Notes: a model not told the origin generated them from the letters alone. DNA of 64,000 nucleotides from Cellulomonas sp. PhB150 (GCF_003755175.1 NZ_RKHX01000001.1:868001-932000), one strand, 5' to 3'; shown: positions 34,967-45,920, counted from the first letter of the stretch. Numbers and translations: made by a program.

Positions 34967-36717
34967 GAGCACTCGTCGGCCGGCTGCGTCTGCGGCTGCG
35001 GCCGGGCACGGCGGGCAAGGCCGTGCTCACGGGTCTCCTGAACGGCGTGGCCGTCCTCGCGGTCTGCGCGGCGGCGCTCGACCACACCGTGTGGGCGTTC
35101 GTCCTCGGCGGGGTGGTGCTCGGCGCGACTGCGGTCGGCCTGCGCCACCGGCCGCGCTCGCTGCGCCACCTCGGGTCGTGGGGCGCCGCGCGCACCCTCA
35201 CCGCGGTCGCCGCGGTCGTGCTCGTCGCGCGGTCCGACCTGCCGGAGTGGACCGTCCTGATCGGCGCGACCCTGGCGGCGATCGTCGCGACCGAGCCGTC
35301 CGGGGCCCGCCTCTGGCGCGCCGCCGGGCGCCCTGTGCTGAACCTGCCGGGCTTCGACCTCGACCGTCCCTACGTCCGCAGCGGCGGGCTGGTCGTCGCC
35401 GCATCGGTCGCACTCATCGCGCTCACCGCCTTCGGAACCCTCTGGACCCCGGTCGCAGCGGTGGCGGCGGTCGGCACGGCGGTGGACACCGCGGTGATCG
35501 CCGCCTGGACGCTGCACGCCGTGCGCGACCGCTCCCGGCTCGGCGATGCCGTCGCGACAGCGCTCGAGGACTACGCGCCGCAGGTCATGCTCTACCTGTC
35601 CGGGCCGGCGGGGACCGAGTACCAGCTGCGGACCTGGCTCGAGCACATCGACGCCGTGGACCGACGGCACGTGGTCGTCGTCCGCGAGGCGCCGCTCGCC
35701 CAGGCAGTCGCCCGGCTGACGGACGCGCCGGTCGTCGCCGCGGGCACGCTCCAGGAGCTCGACCGCGTCCAGGTGCCGAGCCTGCGGGTCGCCCTGTACG
35801 TCAACAACGGGGCGAAGAACAGCCACAACGTGCGGTACCGCGACCTGGTCCACGTGCAGCTGCTGCACGGCGACAGCGACAAGCCGTCGAGCTTCAACCC
35901 GGTCGCAGCCATGTTCGACGCGATCTTCGTCGCAGGCCAGGCCGGCGTCGACCGGTACGCGCTGCACGGCATCGCGATCCCCGCGTCGAAGTTCCGGATC
36001 GTCGGACGCCCGCAGGTCCAGGACATCGCGCGCGCGGCGGGCGACCGTCGCGAGCACGTGCTCTACGCGCCGACCTGGACGGGGTTCCACGCGGACAACA
36101 GCTTCGGGTCGCTCGCCCACGGCACGCTGCTCGTCGGCGAGCTCCTCGCCGCGGGCTGGACCGTGACGTTCCGTCCCCACCCGTACTCGATCGCGGATGC
36201 CGCCTCTCGCCAGCACATCGCGGACGTCCACGCGATGCTCGACGCCGACACGGCACGGACCGGCCGTGCGCACGTGTACGGCGAGGCGGCCTCCGCCCTC
36301 GACCTGGTCGAGAGCTTCAACGCCTCCGACGCGCTCGTCGCCGACGTCTCCTCGGTGCCCGCGGACTACCTGTTCAGCGAGAAGCCGTTCGTGCTGGCCC
36401 GCATGGGGACGGCCGACGACGCCACGTTCCTCGCCGAGTTCCCGCTCGCGCGGGCGGCGTACGTCGCGCACGCCGACGACCGCGCGGAGGTCGCGGCCGC
36501 GGTCGCCCGCCTGAAGGTCGACGACATGGCCGGCGTCCGCGCCGAGCTGCGCCGCTACTACCTCGGCGACTTCCCCGTCGAGGGGTACGGCCAGGTGTTC
36601 GTCGACGCGGTCCGCGACCTCGTGGACGCGCCGCGGGACGACGGGCACGAGGCGACCGACGACGACGAGCTCGAGGCGCACGCGTTCGAGGCGGAGCTGG
36701 CCGACGACGAGGTCTGA
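34963..36717 (+). CDS. CDP-polyol polymerase family protein (TagF-like) with N-terminal membrane domain
   Basis: A 584-residue protein. Residues 1-190 carry about six hydrophobic helices, and the C-terminal 380 residues match the CDP-glycerol:poly(glycerophosphate) glycerophosphotransferase family. HGDSDK (302-307), LYAPTW, FRPHPYS and VADVSSVPADYLF correspond to the family motifs (HG..K, APT, RxHP, DxSS). It probably polymerises or primes a ribitol-phosphate-like chain from the CDP-polyol made by the two upstream genes. A polymerase of this family fused to its own membrane anchor is unusual; most are peripheral. An acidic C-terminal tail (EATDDDELEA) follows. Confidence 0.83.
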   Translation: MRALVGRLRLRLRPGTAGKAVLTGLLNGVAVLAVCAAALDHTVWAFVLGGVVLGATAVGLRHRPRSLRHLGSWGAARTLTAVAAVVLVARSDLPEWTVLIGATLAAIVATEPSGARLWRAAGRPVLNLPGFDLDRPYVRSGGLVVAASVALIALTAFGTLWTPVAAVAAVGTAVDTAVIAAWTLHAVRDRSRLGDAVATALEDYAPQVMLYLSGPAGTEYQLRTWLEHIDAVDRRHVVVVREAPLAQAVARLTDAPVVAAGTLQELDRVQVPSLRVALYVNNGAKNSHNVRYRDLVHVQLLHGDSDKPSSFNPVAAMFDAIFVAGQAGVDRYALHGIAIPASKFRIVGRPQVQDIARAAGDRREHVLYAPTWTGFHADNSFGSLAHGTLLVGELLAAGWTVTFRPHPYSIADAASRQHIADVHAMLDADTARTGRAHVYGEAASALDLVESFNASDALVADVSSVPADYLFSEKPFVLARMGTADDATFLAEFPLARAAYVAHADDRAEVAAAVARLKVDDMAGVRAELRRYYLGDFPVEGYGQVFVDAVRDLVDAPRDDGHEATDDDELEAHAFEAELADDEV

Positions 36718-36723
36718 GGCCCC

Positions 36724-37980
36724 TCAGGCGCGGGAGGGGTCCGCCTGCTCCGGCACGGCCCCGGCCGTCGGCGGCTCGCCGCCGGCGAGGATCGCCTCGC
36801 ACGCCTCGAGGAACCGGCGCGAGGCCGAGCCGGGGCTGATGTCGCCGAGGTAGTACTCGGCGACCTCGCGGCGCGCGTCGGCGCGCTCGTCGAGCTCGAC
36901 CTCGCGGCGCAGCAGGGCCGCGGCGTCGACGGCGCCGACGGAGGGGAGGCGCGTGACCGCCTGGGCCAGCGCGCCGCGCATCGCGGGGGTGTCCGCGTCG
37001 CCGGGCTGCGTGAGCACGAGGGGCCGGCCGGTGGCGAGCCAGTCGACCGCGACGGCCGAGACGTCGCACACGAGCACGTCCGCGGCGGCGAAGTCCTCCG
37101 CGAGCGGCCCGCCTGCGGAGATGCGCTGACCGGTCTCGGCCACGACGCTGCGGACGGCAGCGTCGGCCTCGCCGTACTCCGGGCTGCGGACGCCGGTGAG
37201 CGGGTGCGGGCGGTACACGAGGCGCAGCCCGGGGTCGGCGGCCACCGCTCGCGCGAGAGCGACGCCGTGGGTGGGCAGCGACCCGTAGGCCGCCGACGTC
37301 TGCGCCCCCTCCCACGTGGGCGCGTAGAGCACCGTGATCGGGTCGTCGTCACGGCGTGGCCGGGGTGCGGGCGCCGCCTGCGGCCTGCCGATGACGACGC
37401 AGCGCGCTGCCGCGTCGAAGTGCCGGAGGTGCGCGTCGAGCCGGTCCACCGCAGCCCGGCCCGCGACGAACGTGAAGTCGTACGCCTTGGCCTGGTTGGA
37501 GACGGAGACGACCTTGTCGCTGTCTCCGTGCAGCAGCGAGACGTGGGTCAGCGCCGCGAACCTCATGAGCGAGAAGTTCTGGACGTGGTGGTTCACGTAG
37601 AGGGCGAGCCGGGCGTCGCTGCCCGCGAGCACGTCGTCGAACGTCGCGTAGCGGGCGACCGTGACCACGCGCAGCCGCGTCAGCTCGCGCAGACGTCGCG
37701 CCGACCGGGAGTCGGCGGTGACGACCAGGACCGGGTGCGCCGCATCGAGCTGCTCGAGCACGGGCAGCCACTGCTCGAGCTGGTAGACGGTGTCCGCCGT
37801 GCTGCCGAAGTACACGACGACCTGCTCGGTCATCGGACCGGCGGCCACGAGCGCGGCGTCGTCACCACGGGCGTCGGGGACTCCGGCGGGCAGCAGGCCG
37901 AGCCGCTGGATCCACCGGCCACCGATGCGCCTGAACCTGCGGGCCACGGTGTCCGTGCGCGCGACTGTCGTCATTGCCAT
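36724..37980 (-). CDS. CDP-glycerol/polyol glycerophosphotransferase family protein
   Basis: A 418-residue soluble TagF-like protein: HGDSDK, LYAPTWEG, VYRPHP and CDVSAVAVDWLATGRPLVL. The last motif replaces the TDYSS of classical TagF. It shares RRxGxxWIQRLGLLPAG at its start with the paralogue at 47596-48822 (RLGLLPAGTPDGLGDDAALL), so the two derive from one duplication. It may prime or extend a polyol-phosphate chain. It converges on the 584-residue polymerase with 7 nt between and has an ATG preceded by GAGCGG. Confidence 0.82.
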   Translation of the reverse strand: MAMTTVARTDTVARRFRRIGGRWIQRLGLLPAGVPDARGDDAALVAAGPMTEQVVVYFGSTADTVYQLEQWLPVLEQLDAAHPVLVVTADSRSARRLRELTRLRVVTVARYATFDDVLAGSDARLALYVNHHVQNFSLMRFAALTHVSLLHGDSDKVVSVSNQAKAYDFTFVAGRAAVDRLDAHLRHFDAAARCVVIGRPQAAPAPRPRRDDDPITVLYAPTWEGAQTSAAYGSLPTHGVALARAVAADPGLRLVYRPHPLTGVRSPEYGEADAAVRSVVAETGQRISAGGPLAEDFAAADVLVCDVSAVAVDWLATGRPLVLTQPGDADTPAMRGALAQAVTRLPSVGAVDAAALLRREVELDERADARREVAEYYLGDISPGSASRRFLEACEAILAGGEPPTAGAVPEQADPSRA

Positions 37981-38071
37981 CCGTTCCGCTCGTGGGCACG
38001 TGGAGTCTAGTACCGGCAGGTTCGGGCCCCTCCGCCGCGGCGGCGGCTCCGGGCCATGCCTCCGGAGACGG

Positions 38072-38108
38072 GTCGAGGCCCGGTCCCGCGCAGGGACCGG
38101 GCCTCGAC
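38072..38108 (-). terminator. perfect 16-bp hairpin, terminator
   Basis: GTCGAGGCCCGGTCCC pairs perfectly with its complement at 38093-38108 across a GCGCA loop. It lies 15 nt after the stop of the CnaB-like repeat gene. It is the longest perfect stem noticed in the window and has no U tract, the usual form for actinobacterial intrinsic terminators. Confidence 0.8.
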
Positions 38109-38122
38109 GTCGCTCGAGCGTG

Positions 38123-39772
38123 CTACTTGACCGTGACGGTCGAGACCTTCAGGGACTTGCCCTTCTTCACGGTGACCTTCTTCGCGGCGTTGTGGTACCC
38201 ACCCGTGTACGGGTCGGTCACGCTGACCGTGGTCTTGCCGGGGGCGACGCCCGTGAGCGTGTACTTGCCGCTCGCGTTCGTCGTCGTGAACGCGCCACCC
38301 GCACTGACCGAGACGCCCTTGACGCCCTTCGACCCGTGCTTCACGTAGCCGGTGAGCGTCGAGCCCTTGCCGAGCGTCAGGTTCTTGGTGACGCTCTTGC
38401 CCTTCTTGACCGTGATCTTGGCGCTCACGGCGTAGTCCTTGCCGCCGTTCGGCGAGGCCCAGACGTAGTAGGTGCCGCTGATCAGGCCCTTGATCTTGTA
38501 GCGCCCCTTCGAGTCGGTCTGGGCGGCTCCGGCCTGCGTGCCCTGGCCGTCGGACAGGTAGACGTAGACGGCCTTGGCGGCCTTCTTGCCCGAGGACTTG
38601 ACGACGCCCTTGACCGTCGTGAGCTTGCCGCGCGAGATCGTGCCGAAGCTCTTCGTCTTGCCGGCGGAGACCTTGACCTTCTTGGTCAGGTTGGTACCGT
38701 CCACGGCGACCGTGTACGTGCCGGCCTTGAGGCCCGCGAACGTCACCTTGCCGGAGGACGTGGGCTGCGCCCACGCGACGGGGAGCTTCTTCGAGTTGAG
38801 CAGCGAGACGCCCTGCGTGGTGACCTTGGAGCCGGCCGTCTTGACCTTGCCGGTGATCTTGGCCGAGCCGGCGGCCTTGAGCTTGATCGTCTTCGCGGTG
38901 CGGGCCGAGCCCTGGACCGCGGTGACCGTCGTGCTGCCCGTGACGTAGGTGGTACCGGACTGGCGGCCGGCGCTCACGCTGACCTTGCCCGACGGGAGCC
39001 CCGTCAGCACGTACACGCCCTTGGAGTTCGTGCCCGCGTAGGTGTAGCCGTACCGCGAGAGGTTGCTCGCGGAGACCTGGACGTTCTTCAGCGGCCGGCC
39101 CTTGGAGTCGACGACCTTGCCCGTGATCTTGGCGCCGACCTTGACGGCGATGCTCGCCGACGTCGTGACGCCGGACTTGACCGTGAGCACCTTCGCGTCG
39201 GGCAGGCGAACGGTGTTGCCGTAGTACGTCGGCAGGTAGTTCGTCCCGTAGGTCTGGGCGACGACGGTGTAGCTGCCGGGCTTGACGCCGTCCGTGGTGA
39301 ACCTGCCCGAACCGTCCGTCTGGGCGTAGCCGTACTCCCCCTTCGCGCCGCCGACGCCCGTGAAGGAGAGCGAGACGTTCTTGAGCGGGCTGCTGCCGGC
39401 CTTCAGGGTTCCGGTGACCAGCGTGACGCCGGAGACCTTGACGGTCGTCGTGACGTCCGAGGCACCGACGGTCAGGGCGCTCGACGCGGCGTGGGACGCC
39501 CCGTTGGAGTACACCGTCGCCGTGGCCTTGTACGAGCCGGGGTCGACCAGCGAGAACGACGCCACCCCGGCCGCGCTGACCGACTCGCCGTCCACCCAGC
39601 TGTCGGTGCTGGTGTACAGCTCGACGTAGGCGTTCGGCAGCGGCGTGCCCGACGAGTTCGTGACCTTGACCGTCACGGTGTAGGCGCCCGCGGCCGTGGC
39701 GGGCGCGGCGCCCACCAGACCGAGGACGAGCGCCGCGACGACTGCCGCGGCGAGAGAGAGGGACTTCCTCAC
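38123..39772 (-). CDS. secreted CnaB/carboxypeptidase-regulatory-like repeat protein
   Basis: A 549-residue secreted protein: a signal peptide (GAAPATA, about residue 28), then six or so beta-sandwich units of about 75-90 residues. Each has the CnaB/carboxypeptidase regulatory-like pattern, for example GKVVDSKGRPLKNVQVSASN and a G-x-Y-x-(L/I)-x-G-L-x-x-G turn (GRYKIKGLISGTYYV, GKYTLTGVAPGKTTV). Linkers are rich in Lys and Thr. There is no LPxTG or anchor. Such domains usually form stalks or bind carbohydrate. The start is a GTG with a GGAGA site; a longer upstream frame has no signal peptide at its N-terminus. Confidence 0.82.
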   Translation of the reverse strand: MRKSLSLAAAVVAALVLGLVGAAPATAAGAYTVTVKVTNSSGTPLPNAYVELYTSTDSWVDGESVSAAGVASFSLVDPGSYKATATVYSNGASHAASSALTVGASDVTTTVKVSGVTLVTGTLKAGSSPLKNVSLSFTGVGGAKGEYGYAQTDGSGRFTTDGVKPGSYTVVAQTYGTNYLPTYYGNTVRLPDAKVLTVKSGVTTSASIAVKVGAKITGKVVDSKGRPLKNVQVSASNLSRYGYTYAGTNSKGVYVLTGLPSGKVSVSAGRQSGTTYVTGSTTVTAVQGSARTAKTIKLKAAGSAKITGKVKTAGSKVTTQGVSLLNSKKLPVAWAQPTSSGKVTFAGLKAGTYTVAVDGTNLTKKVKVSAGKTKSFGTISRGKLTTVKGVVKSSGKKAAKAVYVYLSDGQGTQAGAAQTDSKGRYKIKGLISGTYYVWASPNGGKDYAVSAKITVKKGKSVTKNLTLGKGSTLTGYVKHGSKGVKGVSVSAGGAFTTTNASGKYTLTGVAPGKTTVSVTDPYTGGYHNAAKKVTVKKGKSLKVSTVTVK

Positions 39773-39892
39773 GGGATCTCCAGTGTTCTCGTGCGCCCCC
39801 TGGGTGTCCGGCGCTGGGTGCGACAAGGCTCCCAGGTCGCACCCACGTACCGGTGCAGCCGACCGGGTGATTGTTGCCCCAGGGCTCGGCGG

Positions 39893-42496
39893 TCAGCGTC
39901 CGAGGACGACCGCGGAGATACGCACGCGCTTGTGGTCGAGCGTGGTGAGGGTGACCGTGCCGCTCATCGCCCTCGGCAGGACGACGTCGACGTGGCGGTG
40001 CGCCACGTGCTTCGCCGACGCGGTCGACACCGTGCGGATCATCGTGGACCCGACCTTGATCTTGACCCGACCGCGGTCGGGCGCCGAGGCGACGATCAGC
40101 CGGATGGAGCGGACGCTCTTCGCCTTCGTGATCGTGAGGGTGCGCTTCGCGGTCGTCGCCTGGAAGGCGGCGTCACGGAACCATGCGTCGTTGTGCACGG
40201 TCTTCCATCCGGACGACCTCTTGACCAGTGCACTGGACACCGGCCGCGTCGCGGCGGGGAACGCCGTGATCGCGCTCGTGCCGCCCTTGCCGACCGTCCG
40301 GACCCCGACGACCCAGGTGCGGCCGGTCTGCGTCATCTTCTGCACGAAGGAGGTCGCGGTCGTCGTCCGCACCTTCGTCCACGACGACGGCAGCGTCGAG
40401 CCGTGGGCCGCCGTGCGGACGAAGACCTCGTACCTGGTCGCCCCCGGCACGCGCTTCCACCGGTACGTGGAGCTGGTCGTCTCGCGGAACGGCGCCTGCG
40501 ACGCCGCGAGCGTGACCTTCGTCGGCTTGGCCGGCGGCAGCGTCCCGGTCCCGATCGCCTTCGACGCCACCGCCACGCGCGGGAACGCGAGGGCCGCGAC
40601 GCGCACCGCACCGGTCCCCTTGACGGTCCGGACGGTCAGGGTGCCGGACACGGAGCGGCCGAGGTCGAGTCGAACGACCGAGCGCGCGCTGGCCGTCGAC
40701 GCTCGCGTCTCGACGAACCCCAGTCGCGTCGACCCGACGCGTACCTCGAGCCTGCCGGTGGACGGTCCCCGCTCGACCTGGAGCACCACGGCACGGGCCT
40801 GCTTCACGCCCTTGACGGTCAGGACCGCTCCCCCGGCGGTGGCACGGTACGTCGGGTACCCGGCCGAGACGCTGCCGGACCACCCCGACGACCGCGCGAC
40901 CGCGGACCAGTCGACCATCCGGGTCACCTGCCCGACCGTCGCGACCGTGCCGCGGCGGCCCTTCGAGTCGATGGCACGCACGGCGACGACGCGCGTACGG
41001 CCGGCATCTGTCGGCACGGAGGCGGACGTCGTCCGCACGGTCTTGAGCACGCTCCAGGCGCGCGCGTCGTCCATCGCGTAGCTCAGGCCCGACGAGCGCG
41101 TGAGCACCTGGTAGGACACCGCACCCTTGACCGCCGCCCAGCGGTAGGTCGACGAGGCCGACCACTGCACCGGCGCCTGCGTCGAGCTCGGGGCCACGAC
41201 GGTCGGCGCCGCGAGGGCGGGAACGGGCTTGCCGTACTTCGCCAGCGCCGCGGTGACCTGCGTCTTCACGGCCTTGCGGATCGCGGGGAGCTTCTCGTAC
41301 AGACGCCACCCGGGGCAGGCCGTGTAGTTCGTGTCCCGGTGGCCGAGGATCACCGGGACGGTGACCTTGGCGCCGCCCTTGGCGCGCGTGCCGCTGCCGG
41401 TGCTCGAACCGGTGATCAGCGTCGTCCTGCCCGTCGCGTCCAGGCCGTGCGCGTAGGCCTGCCACGCGAACACCTTCTCGATGGAGGCGACCATCGCGGC
41501 GGGCGGGTTGCCGTCCTGGAAGTTGCCCATCGCCGAGACGCCGATGGTCGCGGTGTTGTACCCACCGGCCTGCGCGCCGATCGGCAGGTCGTTGATCGCC
41601 TCGCGGCGGCCCTGGTAGACGGTGCCGAACCGGTCGACGAGGAACTGGTAGCCGATGTCCGGCCACCCGCGGCTGCCCGTGTGGAAGGCGTAGATGCCGC
41701 GCACGATCGAGGCCGACTGCGCCTTGGTGTAGCTGTTCGTCCCTGCGGTGTGGTGCAGGTACATCGCGGAGAGCTTCGCGGAGACCTCGGGCCACGCGCT
41801 GCCGCGCTTCTCGTTCGCGCCCCACTGCGCGCGGGTGACGATGCCCGGCCGGATGACGTCGCCGGTGGCGCCCTTCGCGGTCACCGCGGTCGTGGTGGTC
41901 GTCGTGGTCGTCGTCGTCGGCTCGGTCGTCGCCGTGCCGTCGTCGACGACGTCCAGCCGGAGCCCCGCGACGTCCGCCGCACCGTCCGCGGTCGCGACCC
42001 GCACCTGCGCGGCGTCGGCACCCGAGCTCACGACGGGCTCCGTGCCCGGCCGCTCCCCCGGCACCCCCGCGTCGACGACGTCGAGCTCCTGCCACGCCGT
42101 CCACGCGCCCTGCTCGCGGACGCGGACCGCCACCTGGGTCACGTCGACGTCCTGCCCGGCGTCCCAGGTCACGCCCGCGACGAGGAACCGGGCGGTCAGC
42201 GTGCGCGCGCCGAGCGCGACGACGTCCGCCGGGTCGACCGGCTCGGTGCCGGGATCGGTCGCGCTCGCCGACTCGCCCTGCGCGTCGTCGAACGCCGTGG
42301 CGTCCCGAGCCGCGGCGGGATCGATGCCGTCGACCGCGACGGTCGTCACCGTGGGATCGACGGGAGCCGGTGCGGCCAGCGGGGCCACCGCAGGCGACTC
42401 GACCGTCGGGGACGGTCCCGCGGCCGCCGCAGGCGACACGAACCCCGTCACCACCAGCGCGGGCGCGACGAGCACCCCGAACCATCGTCGACCCAT
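39893..42496 (-). CDS. secreted N-acetylmuramoyl-L-alanine amidase (PGRP type) with repeats
   Basis: An 867-residue secreted peptidoglycan hydrolase. A signal peptide is followed by a low-complexity region ending in a run of ten threonines (about 194-203), then an amidase domain. Its zinc and catalytic residues are in LHHTAG (H248 or H249) and GHRDTNYTACPG (H386, C394). The C-terminal half consists of two long repeats (about 430-660 and 680-867), each with a fibronectin-like STYRW segment and a beta-sandwich (e.g. GRLEVRVGSTRLG and GRVKIKVGSTMIR), probably wall-binding. It cleaves the MurNAc-L-Ala bond. The ATG has a GGAGG site. It is divergent from rmlB. Confidence 0.9.
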   Translation of the reverse strand: MGRRWFGVLVAPALVVTGFVSPAAAAGPSPTVESPAVAPLAAPAPVDPTVTTVAVDGIDPAAARDATAFDDAQGESASATDPGTEPVDPADVVALGARTLTARFLVAGVTWDAGQDVDVTQVAVRVREQGAWTAWQELDVVDAGVPGERPGTEPVVSSGADAAQVRVATADGAADVAGLRLDVVDDGTATTEPTTTTTTTTTTAVTAKGATGDVIRPGIVTRAQWGANEKRGSAWPEVSAKLSAMYLHHTAGTNSYTKAQSASIVRGIYAFHTGSRGWPDIGYQFLVDRFGTVYQGRREAINDLPIGAQAGGYNTATIGVSAMGNFQDGNPPAAMVASIEKVFAWQAYAHGLDATGRTTLITGSSTGSGTRAKGGAKVTVPVILGHRDTNYTACPGWRLYEKLPAIRKAVKTQVTAALAKYGKPVPALAAPTVVAPSSTQAPVQWSASSTYRWAAVKGAVSYQVLTRSSGLSYAMDDARAWSVLKTVRTTSASVPTDAGRTRVVAVRAIDSKGRRGTVATVGQVTRMVDWSAVARSSGWSGSVSAGYPTYRATAGGAVLTVKGVKQARAVVLQVERGPSTGRLEVRVGSTRLGFVETRASTASARSVVRLDLGRSVSGTLTVRTVKGTGAVRVAALAFPRVAVASKAIGTGTLPPAKPTKVTLAASQAPFRETTSSTYRWKRVPGATRYEVFVRTAAHGSTLPSSWTKVRTTTATSFVQKMTQTGRTWVVGVRTVGKGGTSAITAFPAATRPVSSALVKRSSGWKTVHNDAWFRDAAFQATTAKRTLTITKAKSVRSIRLIVASAPDRGRVKIKVGSTMIRTVSTASAKHVAHRHVDVVLPRAMSGTVTLTTLDHKRVRISAVVLGR

Positions 42497-42576
42497 GAGC
42501 CTGCCTCCCCCGTGGACGCCCGCACCAGGCACCAGACAGGCGGCGCGGACGCCGTCCAGAGTACGTGCGCCGTTAG

Positions 42577-43641
<1,065 letters not shown>

Positions 43642-43651
43642 GATCCACCAG

Positions 43652-43677
43652 CCGGTCGGCCCGCGAGGGCCGACCGG
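43652..43677. terminator. perfect 11-bp hairpin between convergent genes
   Basis: CCGGTCGGCCC pairs perfectly with GGGCCGACCGG across a GCGA tetraloop. It fills the gap between the rmlB stop and the stop of the converging SpoIID-like gene, so it can terminate transcription from both sides. Confidence 0.75.
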
Positions 43678-45822
43678 TCACTTGGGCTGGACGGCCTTGA
43701 ACGACTTGATCCACGGTGCCTTGACGTAGCCCACCGCGATCGCGTTGAGCTTGCTGCGCAGCGCGTCGGACTTGCCGGTGATCGTCTTCGTCGCACCCGT
43801 CGAGGACGTCGCCTTCATCGACCTGATCCCGCCACCCGCGTAGGTGCCGACCGAGATCGCGACCACGTCGCGCAGGCCGAAGTAGGACCGGGCCGTCGCC
43901 TGCGTGAGCGACGCCGTCCACGCGATGTTCGGGTTGCCCGAGCTCGCCATCAGGCTCCACGGGTCGTCGACCGAGCGCTCGTACGGGACGACCGACGCCC
44001 AGACGTCCTCGCTGTTGAGCGTGCCGCCGCCCGACGCCGAGTAGTAGTGCGTCGCGACCGGCTTGCCGCCGTAGGTGACCAGCAGGCCGTTCGCGCCGGA
44101 GACCGTCTTGTCGACGGCCGCCTTCCAGAGCTTGCCGTAGACGGCGTTCGTGCCCTCGTTCTCCTTCTTCCACCCGGTGAAGTTCTGGTCCCGGATGTCG
44201 TCGACCAGGTGGCAGCCGCACGAGCTCTTGATGCCGGCCCGGTACTTGAGCAGCGCGTAGGACCGTGCGGTCACGACCTGGGCCTGCAGGGCCGCCGAGC
44301 CCTTCGTGCCCCACGACGAGGGCATCTCGGCGATCCCGTAGAGGTACTCCGTGTTGAGGTCCAGGTCGTTCACGACGTTGATGAAGCCGTTGATGACCGA
44401 GATGGTCAGCCGGCCGTGGCGGTAGGAGCCCTGCGCCCCGGCGACCGTCGCGTACGTCGTCGCCCCGCTCTTGGGGTAGTCGGACGTGCCCGTCCAGTAC
44501 AGCCGCAGCACGGAGTCCTTGGAGGTCTTCCCGCCGTAGGTCACCGACGCGCTGCTGCCGTCGACCTTGAACGTCAGCGTCGAGTCCGTGGTCTTGGCGG
44601 CGACCGTGCTCCCGGCCTTGTTCTGCACCATCCAGCCGCCGCCGTTGACGCTCACCGCGACCGAGGTCTTGCGGTCGTCGTAGACGGAGTTGCTGGCATC
44701 CGGCCCGAAGACCTGGACGGAGAGCGGTGCGGTCGGCATCGCGGTCTGCGCGACGCTCACCCCCGTGTAGTACGTCTTGAGGATCGACGTGGCGGACTTG
44801 CCGGCCCGCGCCATCGCGTAGGCGCCGTACTGCGACATGCCGATGCCGTGGCCGAAGCCCGAGCCGTTGATCGTGAACGACGTCGGGATCACGGTCTTCA
44901 CGCTGACCGTCACCGAGGCGCTCGAGACCTTGCCCGCCAGCAGCCGGTAGGTCCGCGTGACGAGGGGCTTGACGGAGACGGTCGCGGCGCCGGAGGTCAC
45001 CTTCACGCTCTTGGCCGTCGTCCACGCGCCGCTGCCGATCCGCTGCTGCAGCACGATCGTGCCGTTCGCCTTCTTGCCTGCGGAGTACCAGACGATGCTG
45101 GCGGTGGTGGTGGCCTCGGAGGTCGTCAGGGAACGCGAGGAGAACGCGAGCGACGCCCAGTCGCGGTCGACCGTGACGGTGCGCGTCGCGCTGGGGGCCA
45201 CGCCGGACTTGGCGAGCCGGTAGGACGTCGTCGTCGTCGGCCGCACCACGACCTTGGCCCCGCTGGCCGGCACCGCGAGGCGCGTGACCGACACCCAGCT
45301 CGAGCCCGACCGCCGCTGCAGGCTGACCGCTCCCGCGGTGGCCTTGCCGTTGTGCACGTACTTCAGGGACAGCGTCACCGCCGAGCCGACCTTGATCGAG
45401 GCCGACGTCGGGCCGAGCGAGAGCCAGTTCTTGACGACGGTCACCTTCTTCGAGGTCGACCGGTGCGCCGAGGTCGCCATGCGGTAGGTCGCGGTCGCCG
45501 TCGGCTTGATGGACACCGAGCCGCGGCCCTTGACGACCTTGACCTTCGCCACGGTCTTCCAGGTGGTCCCGGACTTGCGCTGCAGCTTGACGGTGCCGGT
45601 GGCGCCCGTCCCCCGGGTGAACCAGGTGGCCTTCATCGTCGCGGACGACCCGAGCCGGACCGAGGTCGGCGCGGTGAGCGTGTAGGCGGTCGTCGCCGCC
45701 TGCGCCGCCGCCGGCACGGCGACCGTGAGGCCCGCCATCACCAGGGTGGCAGCCAGCACGGACGCCAGGGTCCGCGTGACACGAGTGAACGAATGACGAC
45801 TCCGGTGGCGCATGAGGCCCAC
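43678..45822 (-). CDS. SpoIID/LytB domain protein with N-terminal Ig-like repeats, secreted
   Basis: A 714-residue protein with a signal peptide (to about residue 43). Three bacterial Ig-like units of about 85 residues follow (45-130, 131-215, 216-310; each with SVKP- or VRPT-type ends and TYR/SYR strands), then a SpoIID domain (about 315-690) with FGHGIGMSQYGAYAMA (323-338), EYLYGIAEMPSSW (catalytic Glu) and ARSYAL. SpoIID is a lytic transglycosylase acting on glycan strands lacking stem peptides. With the amidase encoded nearby it would form a complementary pair, since amidases generate such strands. A second ATG lies 3 codons downstream. Confidence 0.9.
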   Translation of the reverse strand: MGLMRHRSRHSFTRVTRTLASVLAATLVMAGLTVAVPAAAQAATTAYTLTAPTSVRLGSSATMKATWFTRGTGATGTVKLQRKSGTTWKTVAKVKVVKGRGSVSIKPTATATYRMATSAHRSTSKKVTVVKNWLSLGPTSASIKVGSAVTLSLKYVHNGKATAGAVSLQRRSGSSWVSVTRLAVPASGAKVVVRPTTTTSYRLAKSGVAPSATRTVTVDRDWASLAFSSRSLTTSEATTTASIVWYSAGKKANGTIVLQQRIGSGAWTTAKSVKVTSGAATVSVKPLVTRTYRLLAGKVSSASVTVSVKTVIPTSFTINGSGFGHGIGMSQYGAYAMARAGKSATSILKTYYTGVSVAQTAMPTAPLSVQVFGPDASNSVYDDRKTSVAVSVNGGGWMVQNKAGSTVAAKTTDSTLTFKVDGSSASVTYGGKTSKDSVLRLYWTGTSDYPKSGATTYATVAGAQGSYRHGRLTISVINGFINVVNDLDLNTEYLYGIAEMPSSWGTKGSAALQAQVVTARSYALLKYRAGIKSSCGCHLVDDIRDQNFTGWKKENEGTNAVYGKLWKAAVDKTVSGANGLLVTYGGKPVATHYYSASGGGTLNSEDVWASVVPYERSVDDPWSLMASSGNPNIAWTASLTQATARSYFGLRDVVAISVGTYAGGGIRSMKATSSTGATKTITGKSDALRSKLNAIAVGYVKAPWIKSFKAVQPK

Positions 45823-45920
45823 TGTGACACGCTCCCGCGCTCTGCTTCCAGTCCCGTCCGTGCGGCCGGGAGGTTCTACCGGAAGATCGGCACGGACCTC
45901 GCCCTGATGAAGCGAAGCCG

